Positions 10,701-22,558 are shown, numbered from the stretch's first letter. The stretch is 64,000 bases of DNA from Elymus sibiricus (GCA_039707655.1 CM077665.1:84135954-84199953), one strand, 5' to 3'. Numbers and translations: made by a program. The notes: generated by a model from the letters alone, not told the origin.

Positions 10701-11085
10701 AGTAGCGAGTCCACCCAGAAGAACCGGCATATGAGTTTTCAAAAAGAAAGGCAAGGTTATGAAAGATTTAACATCTCCGGGTTGTGCTTTTTCAAGCCGC
10801 CCTCATAGCAATGCAGAACGTTGTCTTGTTTGTTTTTGCAGGGTTTATCTCTTCAGATGAGCCACCATGAAATCAGGTATTATGAGCAGAGCACAAGACA
10901 GATAAACATGCATACAATTGTGCAAAGATTCATACGTGCGCGATGGCATGGCTCAGGCAAACAAGTTTTTTCTATGCCTATTACAAACTCCCCAGGGAGC
11001 CCAAAATACCACGGACTTAAAGTTTTTATACGCTGCTAGCTTTGGCGGGTCAAGAAGCCGGGTTATAAGTTTCAGAAACAAATGA

Positions 11086-14000
11086 TCAGCTCGATGGCGG
11101 GTCATCCTGCGCCGGGTCTTCGACCTCTTCGATCTGAAGATTGTCCACATCCCAGTTGCAGTTTGTTAAAGCTTCAAACTGAGCCTCATGAAAGAGGGGA
11201 GATGGGTCAATCTCAGGAGCAAAGAGGTGCTTACGGCGTGCAGGAGTTAAGTCTCTAGCTTCAAATGTTGGGCAGCGCACTCGTTTGTTGTCCGCGCTGT
11301 AAGCCGCTTGGTAGGTGGTCAGATCAATCTCATCCGCCAGTACTGATGCGAGTACTCTGGAGGCCTTCATACACTTGGCATAATCAGCTTCCGTGAAATC
11401 TGAGCCGTCGTCTTTCTTGGACGGAAAGCCATCCATCATCTCTTCTGCAGTCAATTCGGGGGCAAAGGCCAAAGCCCGGCTTAGCGCGGCCATGGCTCCC
11501 TTCCCGGTGGCTGATCGTTTGAGCTCTTCGATTTGCTTGGGCAGAGTTGATAAGAGTTCTATCACTCCCTTCATGAATTTGGGGATGCTTTCTTTACTCA
11601 GCATTGCTTGGATGGTGCAAAGTGTCCCACAGTATAGTTGTTCCGCCAAGGAATATACGGCTTTTAACTTCAACAAGCTGTCGGAAGATAGTTGACGGCT
11701 TTTTTGACCTACAAGAAAAGATTTGGTGTTATAAGCCGCCTGCACAGTTTTTTAGACAAGGCAAGGAAATTTGCTAAGTATTCAGTGCTTACCAAAGATA
11801 GCAGAAGTCATCCTCGAGATATGGCGCTTGAGAGTTTGCAGCTCATCGGACACAAGCTTGAGTTGCTGGTCAGCATCGTCTGCGCGCTTCGTCAGGGCGG
11901 CTTGGGTAGACTCAGCACTCTTTTTGAAAGCGTCGAAGTCAGTCTGAACCTTCTCAAGTTCCTTCACGGCAGCCCGCCATTTTTCTTCCGCCTCAGACCG
12001 GGCGGTTTGTTGTGCAGCAAGGTTTTCCTTTACGCCGGTCAGATTAGACTCGGCCGCGTCTAAGGCTTCCTGTATTGTACAAAAATCAACCATGTCAGGA
12101 GGTTTAAGTCGCCAGGATGAGATATTAGTATATGATTGATGGAGCTGTTATGACAAGTCTCAAGCAGATTGCAAGCAATATACTTGACACTTGGGGGCTA
12201 ATGTCTGTGTTTGCTCTCCAAGTCTACAATGAAGTTCTGGCTCATCTTCGTAAAGATAAGCCGGCACTTGGGGGCTACAATCGGCGTTTTTCCAAGTTTA
12301 CAATGAAGTTCCGGCTCATCATTTCTATGTTGACCCGGGCTTGGGGGCTATCATTGATCTACTCTTCAAACTGAGTACCGGCCTAATATATATTAACCCG
12401 ATACTTGGGGGCTACAGGCTAAGTTATTCTAGTTATGACAAGGATTGGAAGACCCGGTCTACCATTTGCAATACTAAACCAGCTCTTGGGGGCTACATAA
12501 GGATATACGGAAAAAGCAGGAGGAGTACCTCATATTTTTTCTTCATCAAACCAACAAGTTTGAGCTCCATGTTCCGGCTTGTTGACAGGCGGTTCAGATA
12601 ACCAGCGTGTAATTCATCGGCAGTCAGCTTCTCTAACACAGGGAATTCAAAATCAAGCTTATCAGGCGAGGAAGCTTCAGCCTTGCTGGTATGTCTTGTC
12701 AGTACATGAGGCTCGGGGGATTGATGACCCGTCCCGGTGATGATAACATCTGGAAGAACTGTGTCTTCGACGGCTGTTGAAGGGCTAGGCGGCTTAGGGT
12801 CATCCCTTGGAAGACTGTCAGTTGCCGTGTCATGATCAGCCGGCTCAGAGGGCTGATGTGTGGTTTCAGGTGCATCTTTCATAATTTCAGTGGGCTCCAC
12901 ATGAGTTCTAGGGGAGTCCGGCCTAGCAATTTCCGGCTCTTGGGCGGTAGGAGCAGCGGTAGACCCGCCGGTTTTCCTTCGTTTTGCTTGAGCTCTGAAA
13001 AACAGAAGAGTTATTGCATAAATAACAAGGACGATAGAAAGGGATGATAAAGATACAAAGGTACGCACTCCGGGTTGATCTTCAGAGGAGGTAGTTTAGT
13101 CGCAGTGGAATCACCGGACGAAGGGGGCGTTTCCTGAAAGTAGTTAAGACAATACAAAGCGGAGTAAGGTTACAATGCAAGATTGTTAAAACTGAACTTA
13201 GTTAAAAGAGTACCTCAGCCAGCCGTTTCCGCGGAGCCGGAGAATTCGATAACCCGGCCACAAGATCTTCAGAGCCGGTGCTCCGGGTCTGACGTCGGGA
13301 GTTGTGTTGTTGCTTTTTCAAAAGAAAATCGGGGTCTAAGTGAGCAAGAGGATGAGAAAAGGGGACTTTTCGGATGACCCGCCGTATTTTCTCTGGTGGA
13401 AGAATTCCTGAGTCAGAAGAAATGTAGGTTACCTCAGGGGCGTCTGCATGGCTTGTTTCCGTTTCCTCCTGTGGATGATTGTTGTTAATAAGTTGCATAA
13501 AGAGACGGCCAAGGGAGTCAAGTTCTACCTCTGAGTCGTCAAGTTCAGGCGGCTCTTGAGCGGCAGTTTTCTTCTTCTGGACGTGGGTCTTAGCCACCTT
13601 AGGTTTCCTCACAGGAGGATTATACTTCTTCCAGAAAGAAGAGCCGGCCTGTACGCAAGTCGCCAACAAAGGTTAAAAGGAGCAAGACAAAAAGTTAAAG
13701 CTTGATCGGATCTGCGGAAAGATATCTTACAGCTGGAGCCGAGTTCTTGACACAGAATGGTTTTAGTCCAACTTTGTTGCAAACTGCTTGCTTTTCGCCA
13801 AGAAGTCCTTTGACGGAGGAATTGATGTCTTGTTCTGTTAGAGGGGTGGTGCTGAAGCAGAGAGTGTCATTGGGTTCACCCGTGAATTGGTGCATGAGTC
13901 GGTCACGCCGGCTCAGTGGCAAGATCTTCCAGCTAACCCAGCAGCGGGTTAAGTCGACGCCAGTCAAGCCGTTGGCCATCAAGGCCCTAATCTTCACGAA

Positions 14001-14618
14001 AGCCGGAGCATACTTCGCTCGTTCTGCGGCGGACATCCGATCTGGGAGTTCTCCAGTGTTGCAGAGCCGGGTAGGACGGTAACCCGGCATCGGATTCTCT
14101 CCTTCAGGAGAAGTGTCCTTGCAGTTAAACCAAGTCTTGTTCCAATCCTTGGGGTGACTTGGTAGGATAGCTGCTGGATAGGGCAAATCTCTCCGTCTCT
14201 GGATAGAAACGCCGCCAAGCTCCAAACTTGGTACAGCCGCCACTTCAGTTTGGCGGTTAAGGTAGTGGTAGTCACGGAAGAGGTCGACGGACGGCTCTTC
14301 TTGTAGGTAAACTTCACATAAGACTTGAAATTGACACATGTTGGTGACAGAATTTGGGCCTATGTCTTGAGGGTGAAGCTTGTAGAAATGAAGAACATCC
14401 CGGAAAAACTTTGACCCGGGCGGGCTAAATCCGCGAAGGAGGTGATCAGTGAACACGACAACTTCCCCTTCTTTGGGAGTAGGTCTAGTTTCTGGCCCTG
14501 GAATCCGCCAGTGTATAGTATCCTGAGCCGGCAGGATACCAGATTCTACAAAGTCAAGTAAGAGCTGTTCGGTGACTCCGGAGCTGACCCAATTGCAAGA
14601 CGAAGGCGCTCTCGACAT
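11086..14618 (-). CDS. intact six-exon antisense gene of Tat-1 (putative gypsy-type transposon domain protein)
   Basis: Minus-strand exons inferred: 14618-13731 (888 nt), 13648-13214 (435), 13133-13069 (65), 12994-12529 (466), 12069-11793 (277), 11708-11086 (623). All five introns are GT-AG (82, 80, 74, 459 and 84 bp). The exons total 2754 nt, an uninterrupted 917-residue frame plus stop. Exon 1 (residues 1-296) resembles the Pfam family 'Putative gypsy type transposon' (PF04195 by memory), with VVVFTDHLLRGFSPPGSKFF and LHPQDIGPNSVTNMC. Exon 4 starts with a basic AQAKRRK stretch that could be a nuclear signal. Exon 5 is Ala/Glu/Lys-rich and looks like coiled coil. Exon 6 has ERTY-free, acidic C-terminal sequence ending EDPAQDDPPSS. 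Function unknown. It converges on pol and starts about 690 bp downstream of a TATA-like box. Splicing is inferred from sequence and from the homologous copy at 44317-47953, not from RNA. Confidence 0.75.
12070..12528 (-). repeat. intron 4 of antisense gene with five 'cttgggggcta' repeats
   Basis: On the plus strand, 'cttgggggcta' occurs near 12190, 12267, 12342, 12403 and 12485, spaced 60-85 bp. The corresponding Tat-2 intron (46465-46961) also has five copies ('tagcccccaag' on the plus strand). The intron is five times longer than the other four, apparently because of these repeats. Confidence 0.75.
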
Positions 14619-15555
14619 GATGGCGGGTCAAACTGCGAAAAGACCCAAAGTATGGCAGCTTAGAAAAATATTAACTAGTCAAGGCAGCTATGGTCAGTAT
14701 AATGGTGAGGAATTAAGCCGCCGAAGTATTTTATCAGAGAGCCGCCAATGCAATGGCGGGTTAGATGGACAAGGCGGCACTGGAAAATACGGTTAAGTGC
14801 GGATAAACAGGTTTCACATATTATCTTTATAGCTGCAAGATCTACGGGTGAAGATAAAGCAAAATTTATTCATGACCTAAAAATGACAGTGGAAGGGCAG
14901 GTGGTCGGCGTACGGTGGAGATTGGTATACAGGTCTAAAATAAGCGGGCATTGACATTAAGAAGACAACCGCGATGGATAGACAGTAATATAAAGATTCA
15001 AGGGGACACTTGCAGTCTACATTACGAAAGACAGTGACGAACAGCGAAGAACATTATGAGAAACCCGAAGAACTCGGGAAACCCTAATCGAGATGGTCGC
15101 AGATTTGACAAGGAGTAAGGATGATACCTTGTGGATGCGGTTGAACTCGCGGGTTTTCTGTTTCGAATCAGGTTGATGCAGTGGCCGGCGTTGAGGACGA
15201 CAATGAGGACTGGTCGGGGGCGGCGGAGCTCTGGAGGAGAGGTTGACTGAGGGAAGAAGAAGACAGAGGAGGCGGAGAAAGGAAAGAGGGCACCACGTGT
15301 CCCTATTTATGAGATGGGAGGGCAACAGTGCGCGCGAAAATCGAGGAGGCACAGGGATGATTGACCGAAGAGGGCGCCTCGATTTTCAGGCCGACCCTTC
15401 AATGAGAGGATCCGTTGCAAACGTCACAGAAACTTTTTAGAATATTCGATATGACGTCACGGCGGGTTATCAGTTTTCTTTTCAGGTGACAAAAATGCGA
15501 GACTCGCCGCCAAGTGAGATTGACATGAGCAGGCTCAAATCAACCTGGGGCCTAA
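14619..15555 (-). promoter_or_regulatory. leader and promoter region of the Tat-1 antisense gene
   Basis: About 0.94 kb without coding sequence between the antisense ATG and the 3' LTR. On the minus strand a TATA-like CATAAATAG lies at 15303-15311, followed by a CT-rich leader. A possible leader intron donor (CACAAG|GTATCA) is near 15128. Tat-2 has the stronger equivalent TTATAAATAG at about 43579-43588. A CACGTG hexamer at 15293-15298 lies just downstream of the TATA-like box; its meaning is unclear. The sense-strand polypurine tract must lie at the right edge, near 15546-15555 (tggggccta). Confidence 0.55.
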
Positions 15556-16097
15556 TGTTGGGGATATAACCCCGTGGTAAGACCCGCCCGGGAGGGGCCG
15601 GGTCATACCTGGCGGCTCGTAAGCCAAGATCTATAAGGTGGGCCGGAAGGTGAAGGCCAGGCCGCATGGTGGTTTACCTGACGGGCCAAGACGAAGGCCC
15701 AAAGACAGAAGATGGTGTGAAGACCCGGGTGGTTAAGCCGCCTGGAGACGGCTTGCCCAAGACGGCAAGGCGGCTTAGAGATAGGATTGAATATGTTGTA
15801 TGAGTCGGTGTGAGACTCGTGTAACCCAGGGCCTTGACCTCCTATATAAAGGTGAGACCCTGGGGCGGCTTAGACAGAAACCAATCAATCGAGAACTAGG
15901 TCAAGCGAATCCGCTCCCTTGTAATCGATACTCCAATCAATACAACACAAGCAGGACGTAGGCTTTTACCTCTTCTTGAGGGGGCTGAACCTGGGTAAAC
16001 TCGTGTCCCTCATCTCGACCAACCCCTTTGAGTCCACCGCCTTAGCGATGGCCTCGAACCTAAGTCTTCGGACATCTGCCGTGACAAAACCATGACA
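15556..16097 (+). repeat. 3' LTR of Tat-1
   Basis: 542 bp, same ends as 2859-3400 apart from CATGACA in place of CACGACA. By eye about 10 differences from the 5' LTR, all transitions. Confidence 0.95.
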
Positions 16098-16102
16098 GGT
16101 GC
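16098..16102. repeat. right TSD of Tat-1
   Basis: ggtgc, identical to 2854-2858. Confidence 0.9.
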
Positions 16103-17300
16103 GGTACACAGCATGGCATACTATATAGAGCCTATGGATAAGGCATAGGGGACGACCTTCGTCCTTTCTCTTTCTTCTGCTGTGGTCGAGCTTTGAGTCT
16201 CACTCAACTCCACACCTTACAAATCAGGCAAGAACTCTTTCTTTGACTGATCCATTTTGAACTCTTTCAAAATCTTGTCAAGGTATGTACTCATTGAAAG
16301 TCTTATCAGACGTCTTGATCTATCTCTATAGATCCTGATGCCCAATATTTAAGTAGCTTCATTCCAGGTCTTCCTTTGAAAAATTACTTTCAAACAACCC
16401 TTTATGCTTTCCAGAAATTCTACATCATTTCCGATCAACAATATGTCATCCACATATACTTATCAGAAATTCTATAGTGCTCCCACTCACTTTATTGTAA
16501 ATACAAGTTTCTCATAAACTTTGTATAGACCCAAAAACTTTGATCATCAAAGCGTATATTCCAACTCCGAGATGCTTGCTACAGTCCATAGAAGGATCGC
16601 TGGAGTTTGCATACATTTTAGCATCCTTAGTACTGACAAAACCTTCTGGTTGTATCACATACAACCTTTCCTCACGGAAACCGTTAAGGAAACTCTGTTT
16701 TGACATCCATCTGCTAGATTTCATAATCGAAAAATGCAGCAACTGCTAACATAATTCTAACGGACTTAAGCATCGCTACGGGTGAGAAAGTCTCATCATA
16801 GTCAACTACTTGAACTTGTGAAAAACCCTTTGCCACAAGTCGAGCTTTATAGACGGTGACATTACCGTCCGTGTCCGTCTTCCTTTTAAAGATCCATTTG
16901 TTCTGAATGGCCTATCGCCCTTCAGGTAATACTTCCAAAGCCCATACTTTGTTTTCTTACATGGATCCCATCTCGGATTTCATGGCCTCTAACCATTTCT
17001 CGGAATCCAGGACCATCATCGCTTCTCCATAGCTCGTAGGTTTATCGTTGTCCAACAACATGACCTCTAAGACAGGGTTGCCGTATCACTCAGGAGCAGT
17101 ATGCGTCCTTGTCGACCTACGAGGTTCGATAGTAACTTGATCCGAAGCTTCATGATCATCATCTTTAACTTCCTCTTCAACTAACGTAGGCTCCACATAA
17201 ACAACTTTCTGTGCTGCACTACTCACTTGTTGAAACAAAGGTTCAACAACCTCATCAAGTTCTATCTTCCTCCCACTCAATTCTTTCAAGAGAAACTCTT
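16103..17300 (-). pseudogene. copia reverse transcriptase and linker remnant
   Basis: Minus-strand sequence with the copia reverse transcriptase YVDDI motif encoded near 16441-16460. The integrase-to-RT linker lies at 17086-17289 (TIEPRRSTRTHTAPE, a typical copia 'RRS.R' linker end). Frames are short and shifted, with many stops. The right-hand continuation is the integrase remnant and the left-hand continuation resumes at 2853 beyond Tat-1. Confidence 0.7.
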
Positions 17301-17439
17301 TCTCGAGAAAGGACCCGTTTTAGCAACAAACACTTTGTGCTTGGATCTAAGATAGAAGGTTTACCCAACTGTTACGTTAGGGTATTCTATGAAGATGCAT
17401 TTGTCCGCTTTGGGTTCGAGCTCATTAGGTGAAAACCCT

Positions 17440-18390
17440 TTTTCACATAAGCGTCGCAGCCCCAAACATTAAGAAATGACAGCTTAGGTTTCCGCCAAAC
17501 CAAAATTCATACGGTGTCATCTCAACGGACTTAGATGGTGCCCCTTTTAAAGTGAATGTAATTGTCTCTAATGCATAACCCAAAAATGATAGTGGCAAAT
17601 CGATAAGAGACATCATAGTTCGCACCATATCCAATAGAGCACGACTACGACGTTCGGACACACCATCATACTATGGTGTTCCAGGTGGCGTGAGCTGTGA
17701 AACAAATTCCACATTGTCTTAAGTTGTATACCAATACTCGTAACTCAGGTATTTACCTCCACGATCATATCGTAGACATTTTATCTCCTTGTCACGATGA
17801 TCTCAAACTTCACTCTGATTTTGTTTGAACTTTTCAAACGTTTCAGACTTGTGTTTCATTAAGTAAATATCCCCATATCTACTCAAATCATCAGTGAAGG
17901 TAGGAAAATAACGATATCCACCACACGCTACAACACTCAGTGGACCGAATACATCAACATGTATCATTTCCAATAAGTTACTTGCCTGCTCCATCATACC
18001 GGAAAACGGGGTCTTAGTCATCTTGCCCATGAGGCATGGTCCGCATGTCTCAACCGATTCAAAATCGAATGAGTCTAAAGATCCATCAGCATGGAGTTTC
18101 TTCATGCGCTTTACACCAATATGACATTTAGCAGCAGTGCCACAAGTATGTGGTACTATCATTATCTAACTTTGTATCTTTTGGCATCAATATTATGAAC
18201 ATGTGTATCACTATGATCAAGATTCAATAAACCATTCTCATTGGGTGCATGACCATTGAAGGTATTATTCATGTAAACAGAATTACCATTATTCTCTAAT
18301 TTAAATGAATAACCGTATTGCAATAAACATGATCTAATCACGTTCATGCTCAACGCAAACACCAAATAACACTTATTTAGGTTCATCACT
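17440..18390 (-). pseudogene. copia integrase remnant
   Basis: The piece 18162-17803 carries an integrase zinc-region-like segment with 'CGPCLMGKMTKTPF' and then the first catalytic Asp in 'EMIHVDVFGPLSV'. The piece 17661-17443 carries 'MTPYEFWFGG', typical of the integrase end. The piece 18389-18162 precedes it and probably covers the protease-integrase junction. Stops and frame changes separate the pieces, so no protein is made. Confidence 0.75.
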
Positions 18391-18399
18391 AATCCCGAA

Positions 18400-19150
18400 G
18401 GTATAGAGAGCGTGCGATGGTGATCACATCAACCTTGGAAACACTTCCAACACTCATCGTCACCTCGCCCTTAGCTAGCATCCGTTTATTCCGTAGCTTT
18501 TATTTCAAGTTACTAACATTTAGCAACCGAACCGGTATCCAATACCCAAGTGCTACTAGGAGTACCAGTAAGGTACACATCAATAACACGTATATCAAAT
18601 ATACTTCTGTCGACGTTGCCAGCCTTCTTATCTACCAAGTATCTAGGGTTGTTCCACTTCAGCGACCGTTCTCCTCATCGTAGAAGCACTTGGTCTCGGG
18701 TTTGGGTTCAACCTTGGGTTTCTTCACTGGAGCAGCAACTAGCTTGCCATCCATGAAGTTTCCCTTCTTGCCCTTGCCCTTCTCGAAACTAGTGGTTTCA
18801 CTAACCATCAACACTTGATGCTCCTTCTTGATTTCTACCTTCGCGGTGTCAAACATCGTGAATAGCTCGGGGATCATTATTTCCATCCCTGGCATTATAT
18901 AGTTCATCACGAAGCTCTAGTAGCTTAGTGACAGTGATTTGGAGAACTATATCAATCACTATCTTATCTGGAAGATCAACTCCCACTCGATTCAAGCGAT
19001 CGTAGCACCCAGACAATCTGAGCACAAGCTCACCGATTGAGATATTCTCCTTCATCTTGCAGGCAAAGAATCTTGTTGGAGGTCTCATACCTCTCAACAC
19101 GGGCACGAGCCTGAGATCCAAATTTCAGCTCTTAGAACATCTCATATGTT
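18400..19150 (-). pseudogene. copia gag remnant
   Basis: Two overlapping short minus-strand frames (19121-18849 and 18910-18659) in different phases lie where gag is expected between the 5' leader and integrase. 'LPDKIVIDIVLQ' and the basic, Lys-rich 'KGKGKKGNFMDGKL' fit the C-terminal part of copia Gag. The assignment rests mostly on position. Confidence 0.45.
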
Positions 19151-20681
19151 CCGTGACGTTCAAAACGTTTTGGAGCCTCAATTCTAAGCCGTAATGCATG
19201 ACGCACTGAACTATCAAGTAGTCATCAGAACGTGCCTGTCAGATGTTCACAACATCTACAGACGACGCTTGAGGGGGTGGCGCACCGAGCGGTGCATTAA
19301 GGACATAAGCCTTCTGTGCAGCAATGAGGACAATCCTCAGATCACTGACCCAGTCCGCATTATTGCTACCATCATCTTTCAACTCTATTTCTCTAGGAAC
19401 ATATAAGGGAGCTACAGCGCGAGCTAGTATTCTACAACATAATTAGCAAAGACATTTTGACTATGTTCATGATAATGAGTTTAGTTAATCATATTACTTA
19501 AAAACTCCCACTCAAATTGACATCCCTCCGGTCATTCGAGTGTCACATGATCCAAATCCACCAACTCAAGTCCGATCATCACGTGAGTTGAGGTGGTTTC
19601 AATGGTGAACATCTTCATGTTGATCATATCTACTATATGACTCATGTTCGACCTTTCAGTCCCTTGTGTTCCGAGGCCATGTCTGTACATGCTAGGCTCG
19701 TCAAGTTTAACCCGAGTGTTCCGCACGTGCAACACTGGCTTGCACCCGTTGTATGCGAACGTAGAGTCTATCACACCCGATCATCACGTGGTGTCTCGAA
19801 ACGATGAACTTTCGCAACGGTGCACACTCGGGGAGAACACAATTTATCTTGAAATTTAAGTGAGGGATCACCTTATAATGCTACCATCGTCCTAAGCAAA
19901 ATAAGATGCATAAAAGGATTAACATCACATGCAAATCATAAGTGACATGATATGGCCATGAACTTGTGTTTTTGATCTCCATCTTCAAAGCACCGGCATG
20001 ATCTCCATCGTCACCGGCATGACACTATGATCTCCATCATCTTGATCTCCATCAATGTGTCGCCATGAGGTTGTCATGCCGACTGTTGCTTCCACGACTA
20101 TTGCTAACTCATAGCGATAAAGTAAAGCAAAACGGTGAAAATAATTAAAGACAACCCTATGGCTCCTGCCGGTTGCCGTACTCATCGACATGCAAGTCGT
20201 GATATTCTATACAATACATGATCATCTCATACATCACATATATCTCATCATGTAATTGGCCATATCACATCACAACATACCCTGCGAAAACAAGTTAGAC
20301 GTCCTCTAATTGTTGTTGCATGTTTTACGTGGCTGCTACGGGTATCTAGCAAGAACAATTCTTACCTACGCAAAAACCACAACGGTGATACGCAAATTGC
20401 TATTCAACCTTCTCAAGGACCGCCTTTGTCGAATCCGATCCAACTAAAGTGGGAGAAACAGACACCCGCCAGCCATCTTTATGCAACGAAGTTACATGTC
20501 AGGTGATGGAACCGGTCTCTCGTAAGCGTACGAGTAATGTTGGTCCGGGCCGCTTCATACCACAATACCGCCGAATCAAGAAAAGACCAAGGGAGGAAGC
20601 AATCTGAATATCAACGCCCACAAACTCCTTTGTGTTCTACTCGTGATCTCATCTACACATAGACCTAGCTCATGATGCCAC
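19151..20681 (-). other. copia 5' leader and decayed gag start
   Basis: About 1.5 kb between the 5' LTR and the recognisable gag remnant. No reliable frame is visible. A primer-site-like sequence is at its right edge (20668-20680). Confidence 0.5.
20668..20680 (-). other. diverged primer binding site of copia element
   Basis: The minus strand reads TGGCATCATGAGC next to the LTR. The BARE-type site complementary to initiator tRNA-Met is TGGTATCAGAGC, so this is a mutated version. Confidence 0.55.
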
Positions 20682-22553
20682 TATTGGGGAACGTTGCATG
20701 GGAAACAAAAATTTTCCTACGCACACGCAAGATCTATCCATGGTGATGAGCATCTACGAGAGGGAGAGTGGATCTACATACCCTTGTAGATCGCTAAGCG
20801 GGAAGCGTTAAAAAACGCGGTTGATGTAGTCGAACGTCTTCCCGATCCAAATCGCCGAGCGTCCCGCGATCCAATCACGATCCGTCCCACGATCCCATCA
20901 CGATCCGTCCCGCGATCAAATCACTAACCGTCTCGCGATCCTGATCACGGTCCTTCTGATCTAGCGCCGAACGGACGGCACCTCCGCGTTCAGCACACGT
21001 ACAGCTCGATGACGATCTCCGCCTTCTTGATCCAGCAAGAGGGAGCGGAGAGGTAGATGAGTTCTCCGGCAGCGCGACGGCGTGGCGGCGATGGTGGTGG
21101 AACTATTCCGACAGGGCTTCGCCTAAGCACCGCCGAACTAGACTAGAGGAGAAAACGATCTAGATGAAGTAGAGGGAGCACGTGGCAATTAGGGTTAGCC
21201 CTCACCTCTAAACCTCTAGTATATATAGGAGGGAGGGGGAGGGGCTGGCCGGCCAAGACCTCCTCCTAGGAGTCGGCCGAAGTGGGAGGTGGAGTCCTAC
21301 TCCAATCCTACTAGAAGTAGGATTCCTCCTCTCCACATGGAAACCTTTTCCACCTTTCCTCCCTTTGGGTTTTTCCCACCTCCAGCCGAATGGGCCTTGT
21401 TGGGGGGTTCGGCCAGCCCACCAGGGGCTGTTTCACCTCCTCCTACAGCCCATGAGGCCCCTTGGGTCGAAAGGCCCCTCCCAATGGTCCCCGGTACCCT
21501 CCCGGCACTCCCGGTACACTACCGAAGTACCCAAAACTTTTTCCGGTGACCAAAACGGGACTTCCTATATATCAATCTTTACCTCCGGACCATTCCGGAG
21601 CTCCTCGTGACGTCCGGGGTCTCATCCGGGACTCCGAACAACCTTCGGTCACCACCATACATAACTCTATACTACCGAAACGTCACCGAACGTTAAGTGT
21701 GCAGACCCTGCGGGTTCGAGAACTATGTAGACATGACCGAGACACCTCTACGGTCAATAACAAATAGCGGGACCTGGATGCCCATACTGGTTCCTACATA
21801 TTCTACGAAGATCTTCATCGGTTGAACCTCTATGTCAAGGATTCAGTTAATCCCGTATGCTGTTCCCTTTGTTCATCGGTATGTTACTTGCCCGAGATTC
21901 GATCGTCGGTATCTCTATACCTAGTTCAATCTCGTTACCGGCAAGTCTCTTTACTCATTCCGTAATACAAGATCCCGTGGCTAACACTTTAGTCACATTG
22001 CTTGCAAGGCTTGTTGTGATGTTGTATTACCGAGTGGGCCCTGAGATACCTCTCCGTCACACGGAGTAACTAATCCCAGTCTTGATCCATGCCAACTCAA
22101 CAGACACCCTCGGCAATACCTGTAGAGCATCTTTATAGTCACCCAGTTACGTTGCGACGTTTGATACACACAAGGTATTCCTCCGGTGTCAGTGAGTTGC
22201 ATGATCTCATGGTCATAGGAACAGATACTTGACATGCAGAAAACAATAGCAATAAACTGACACGATCATATGCTATGTTCATAGTTTGGGTCTTGTCCAT
22301 CACATCATTCTCCTAATGATGTGATCCCGTTATCAAATGACATCTTATGTCTATGGCTAGGAAACCTTGACCATCTTTGATCAACGAGCTAGTCTATTAG
22401 AGGCATACTAGGGACACAGTGTTGTCTATGTACCCACACATGTATTTGAGTTTCCAATCAATACAATTATAGCATGGATAATAAACGATTATCATGAACA
22501 AGGAAATATGAGAATAACTAAATTATTATTGCCTCTAGGGCATATTTCCAATA
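20682..22553 (-). repeat. 5' LTR of copia element (1872 bp)
   Basis: Same sequence as 519-2413 with scattered differences. It has one fewer ~23-bp 'gtcccgcgatcc' unit near 20855-20955. Both termini carry a change from the family consensus (TATTGG start, CCAATA end). Confidence 0.9.
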
Positions 22554-22558
22554 CGTCG
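22554..22558. repeat. right TSD of copia element
   Basis: cgtcg, matching cgtca at 514-518 in four of five bases. Confidence 0.6.

Larger units (their letters stand above)
9918..11085. other. Tat-1 spacer between converging pol and antisense gene
   Basis: No coding sequence is supported. The region holds two groups of imperfect repeats (listed separately). It receives the 3' ends of two converging transcription units, so polyadenylation signals for both are expected here; I could not single out a convincing one. The equivalent in Tat-2 is 47954-48937. Confidence 0.6.
2859..16097 (+). mobile_element. Tat-1: complete Tat-lineage gypsy retrotransposon with antisense gene
   Basis: Both LTRs are 542 bp (2859-3400 and 15556-16097). 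They differ at about 10 positions by eye, all transitions and with no indel. Order on the plus strand is LTR, primer site, gag, protease, UAG, reverse transcriptase, RNase H, archaeal-type second RNase H, integrase, spacer, antisense gene, LTR. A second RNase H and an extra ORF between integrase and the 3' LTR are established marks of the Tat lineage. The element sits in the copia pol region with a perfect TSD. gag-pro is open, pol has two stop codons (8496-8498 and 8772-8774), and the antisense gene is open. The Triticeae family name cannot be fixed without a TREP search. Confidence 0.92.
519..22553 (-). mobile_element. Angela/BARE/WIS-type copia retrotransposon, nested host of Tat-1
   Basis: Two long LTRs, 519-2413 and 20682-22553, lie in the same minus orientation. 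Read on the minus strand they start TGTTGGAAATATGCCC (one copy TATTGG) and end in CCCCAACA or CCCCAATA. These ends are established for the Triticeae Angela/BARE/WIS copia group. The polypurine tract is next to the left LTR and a tRNA-Met-like primer site is next to the right LTR, so the coding strand is minus. The interior (2414-2853 and 16103-20681) contains degenerate gag, integrase and reverse transcriptase. It is interrupted by Tat-1 with its own TSD. Flanking 5-bp repeats cgtca/cgtcg support a complete insertion. No frame is intact, so the element is dead. Confidence 0.88.
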
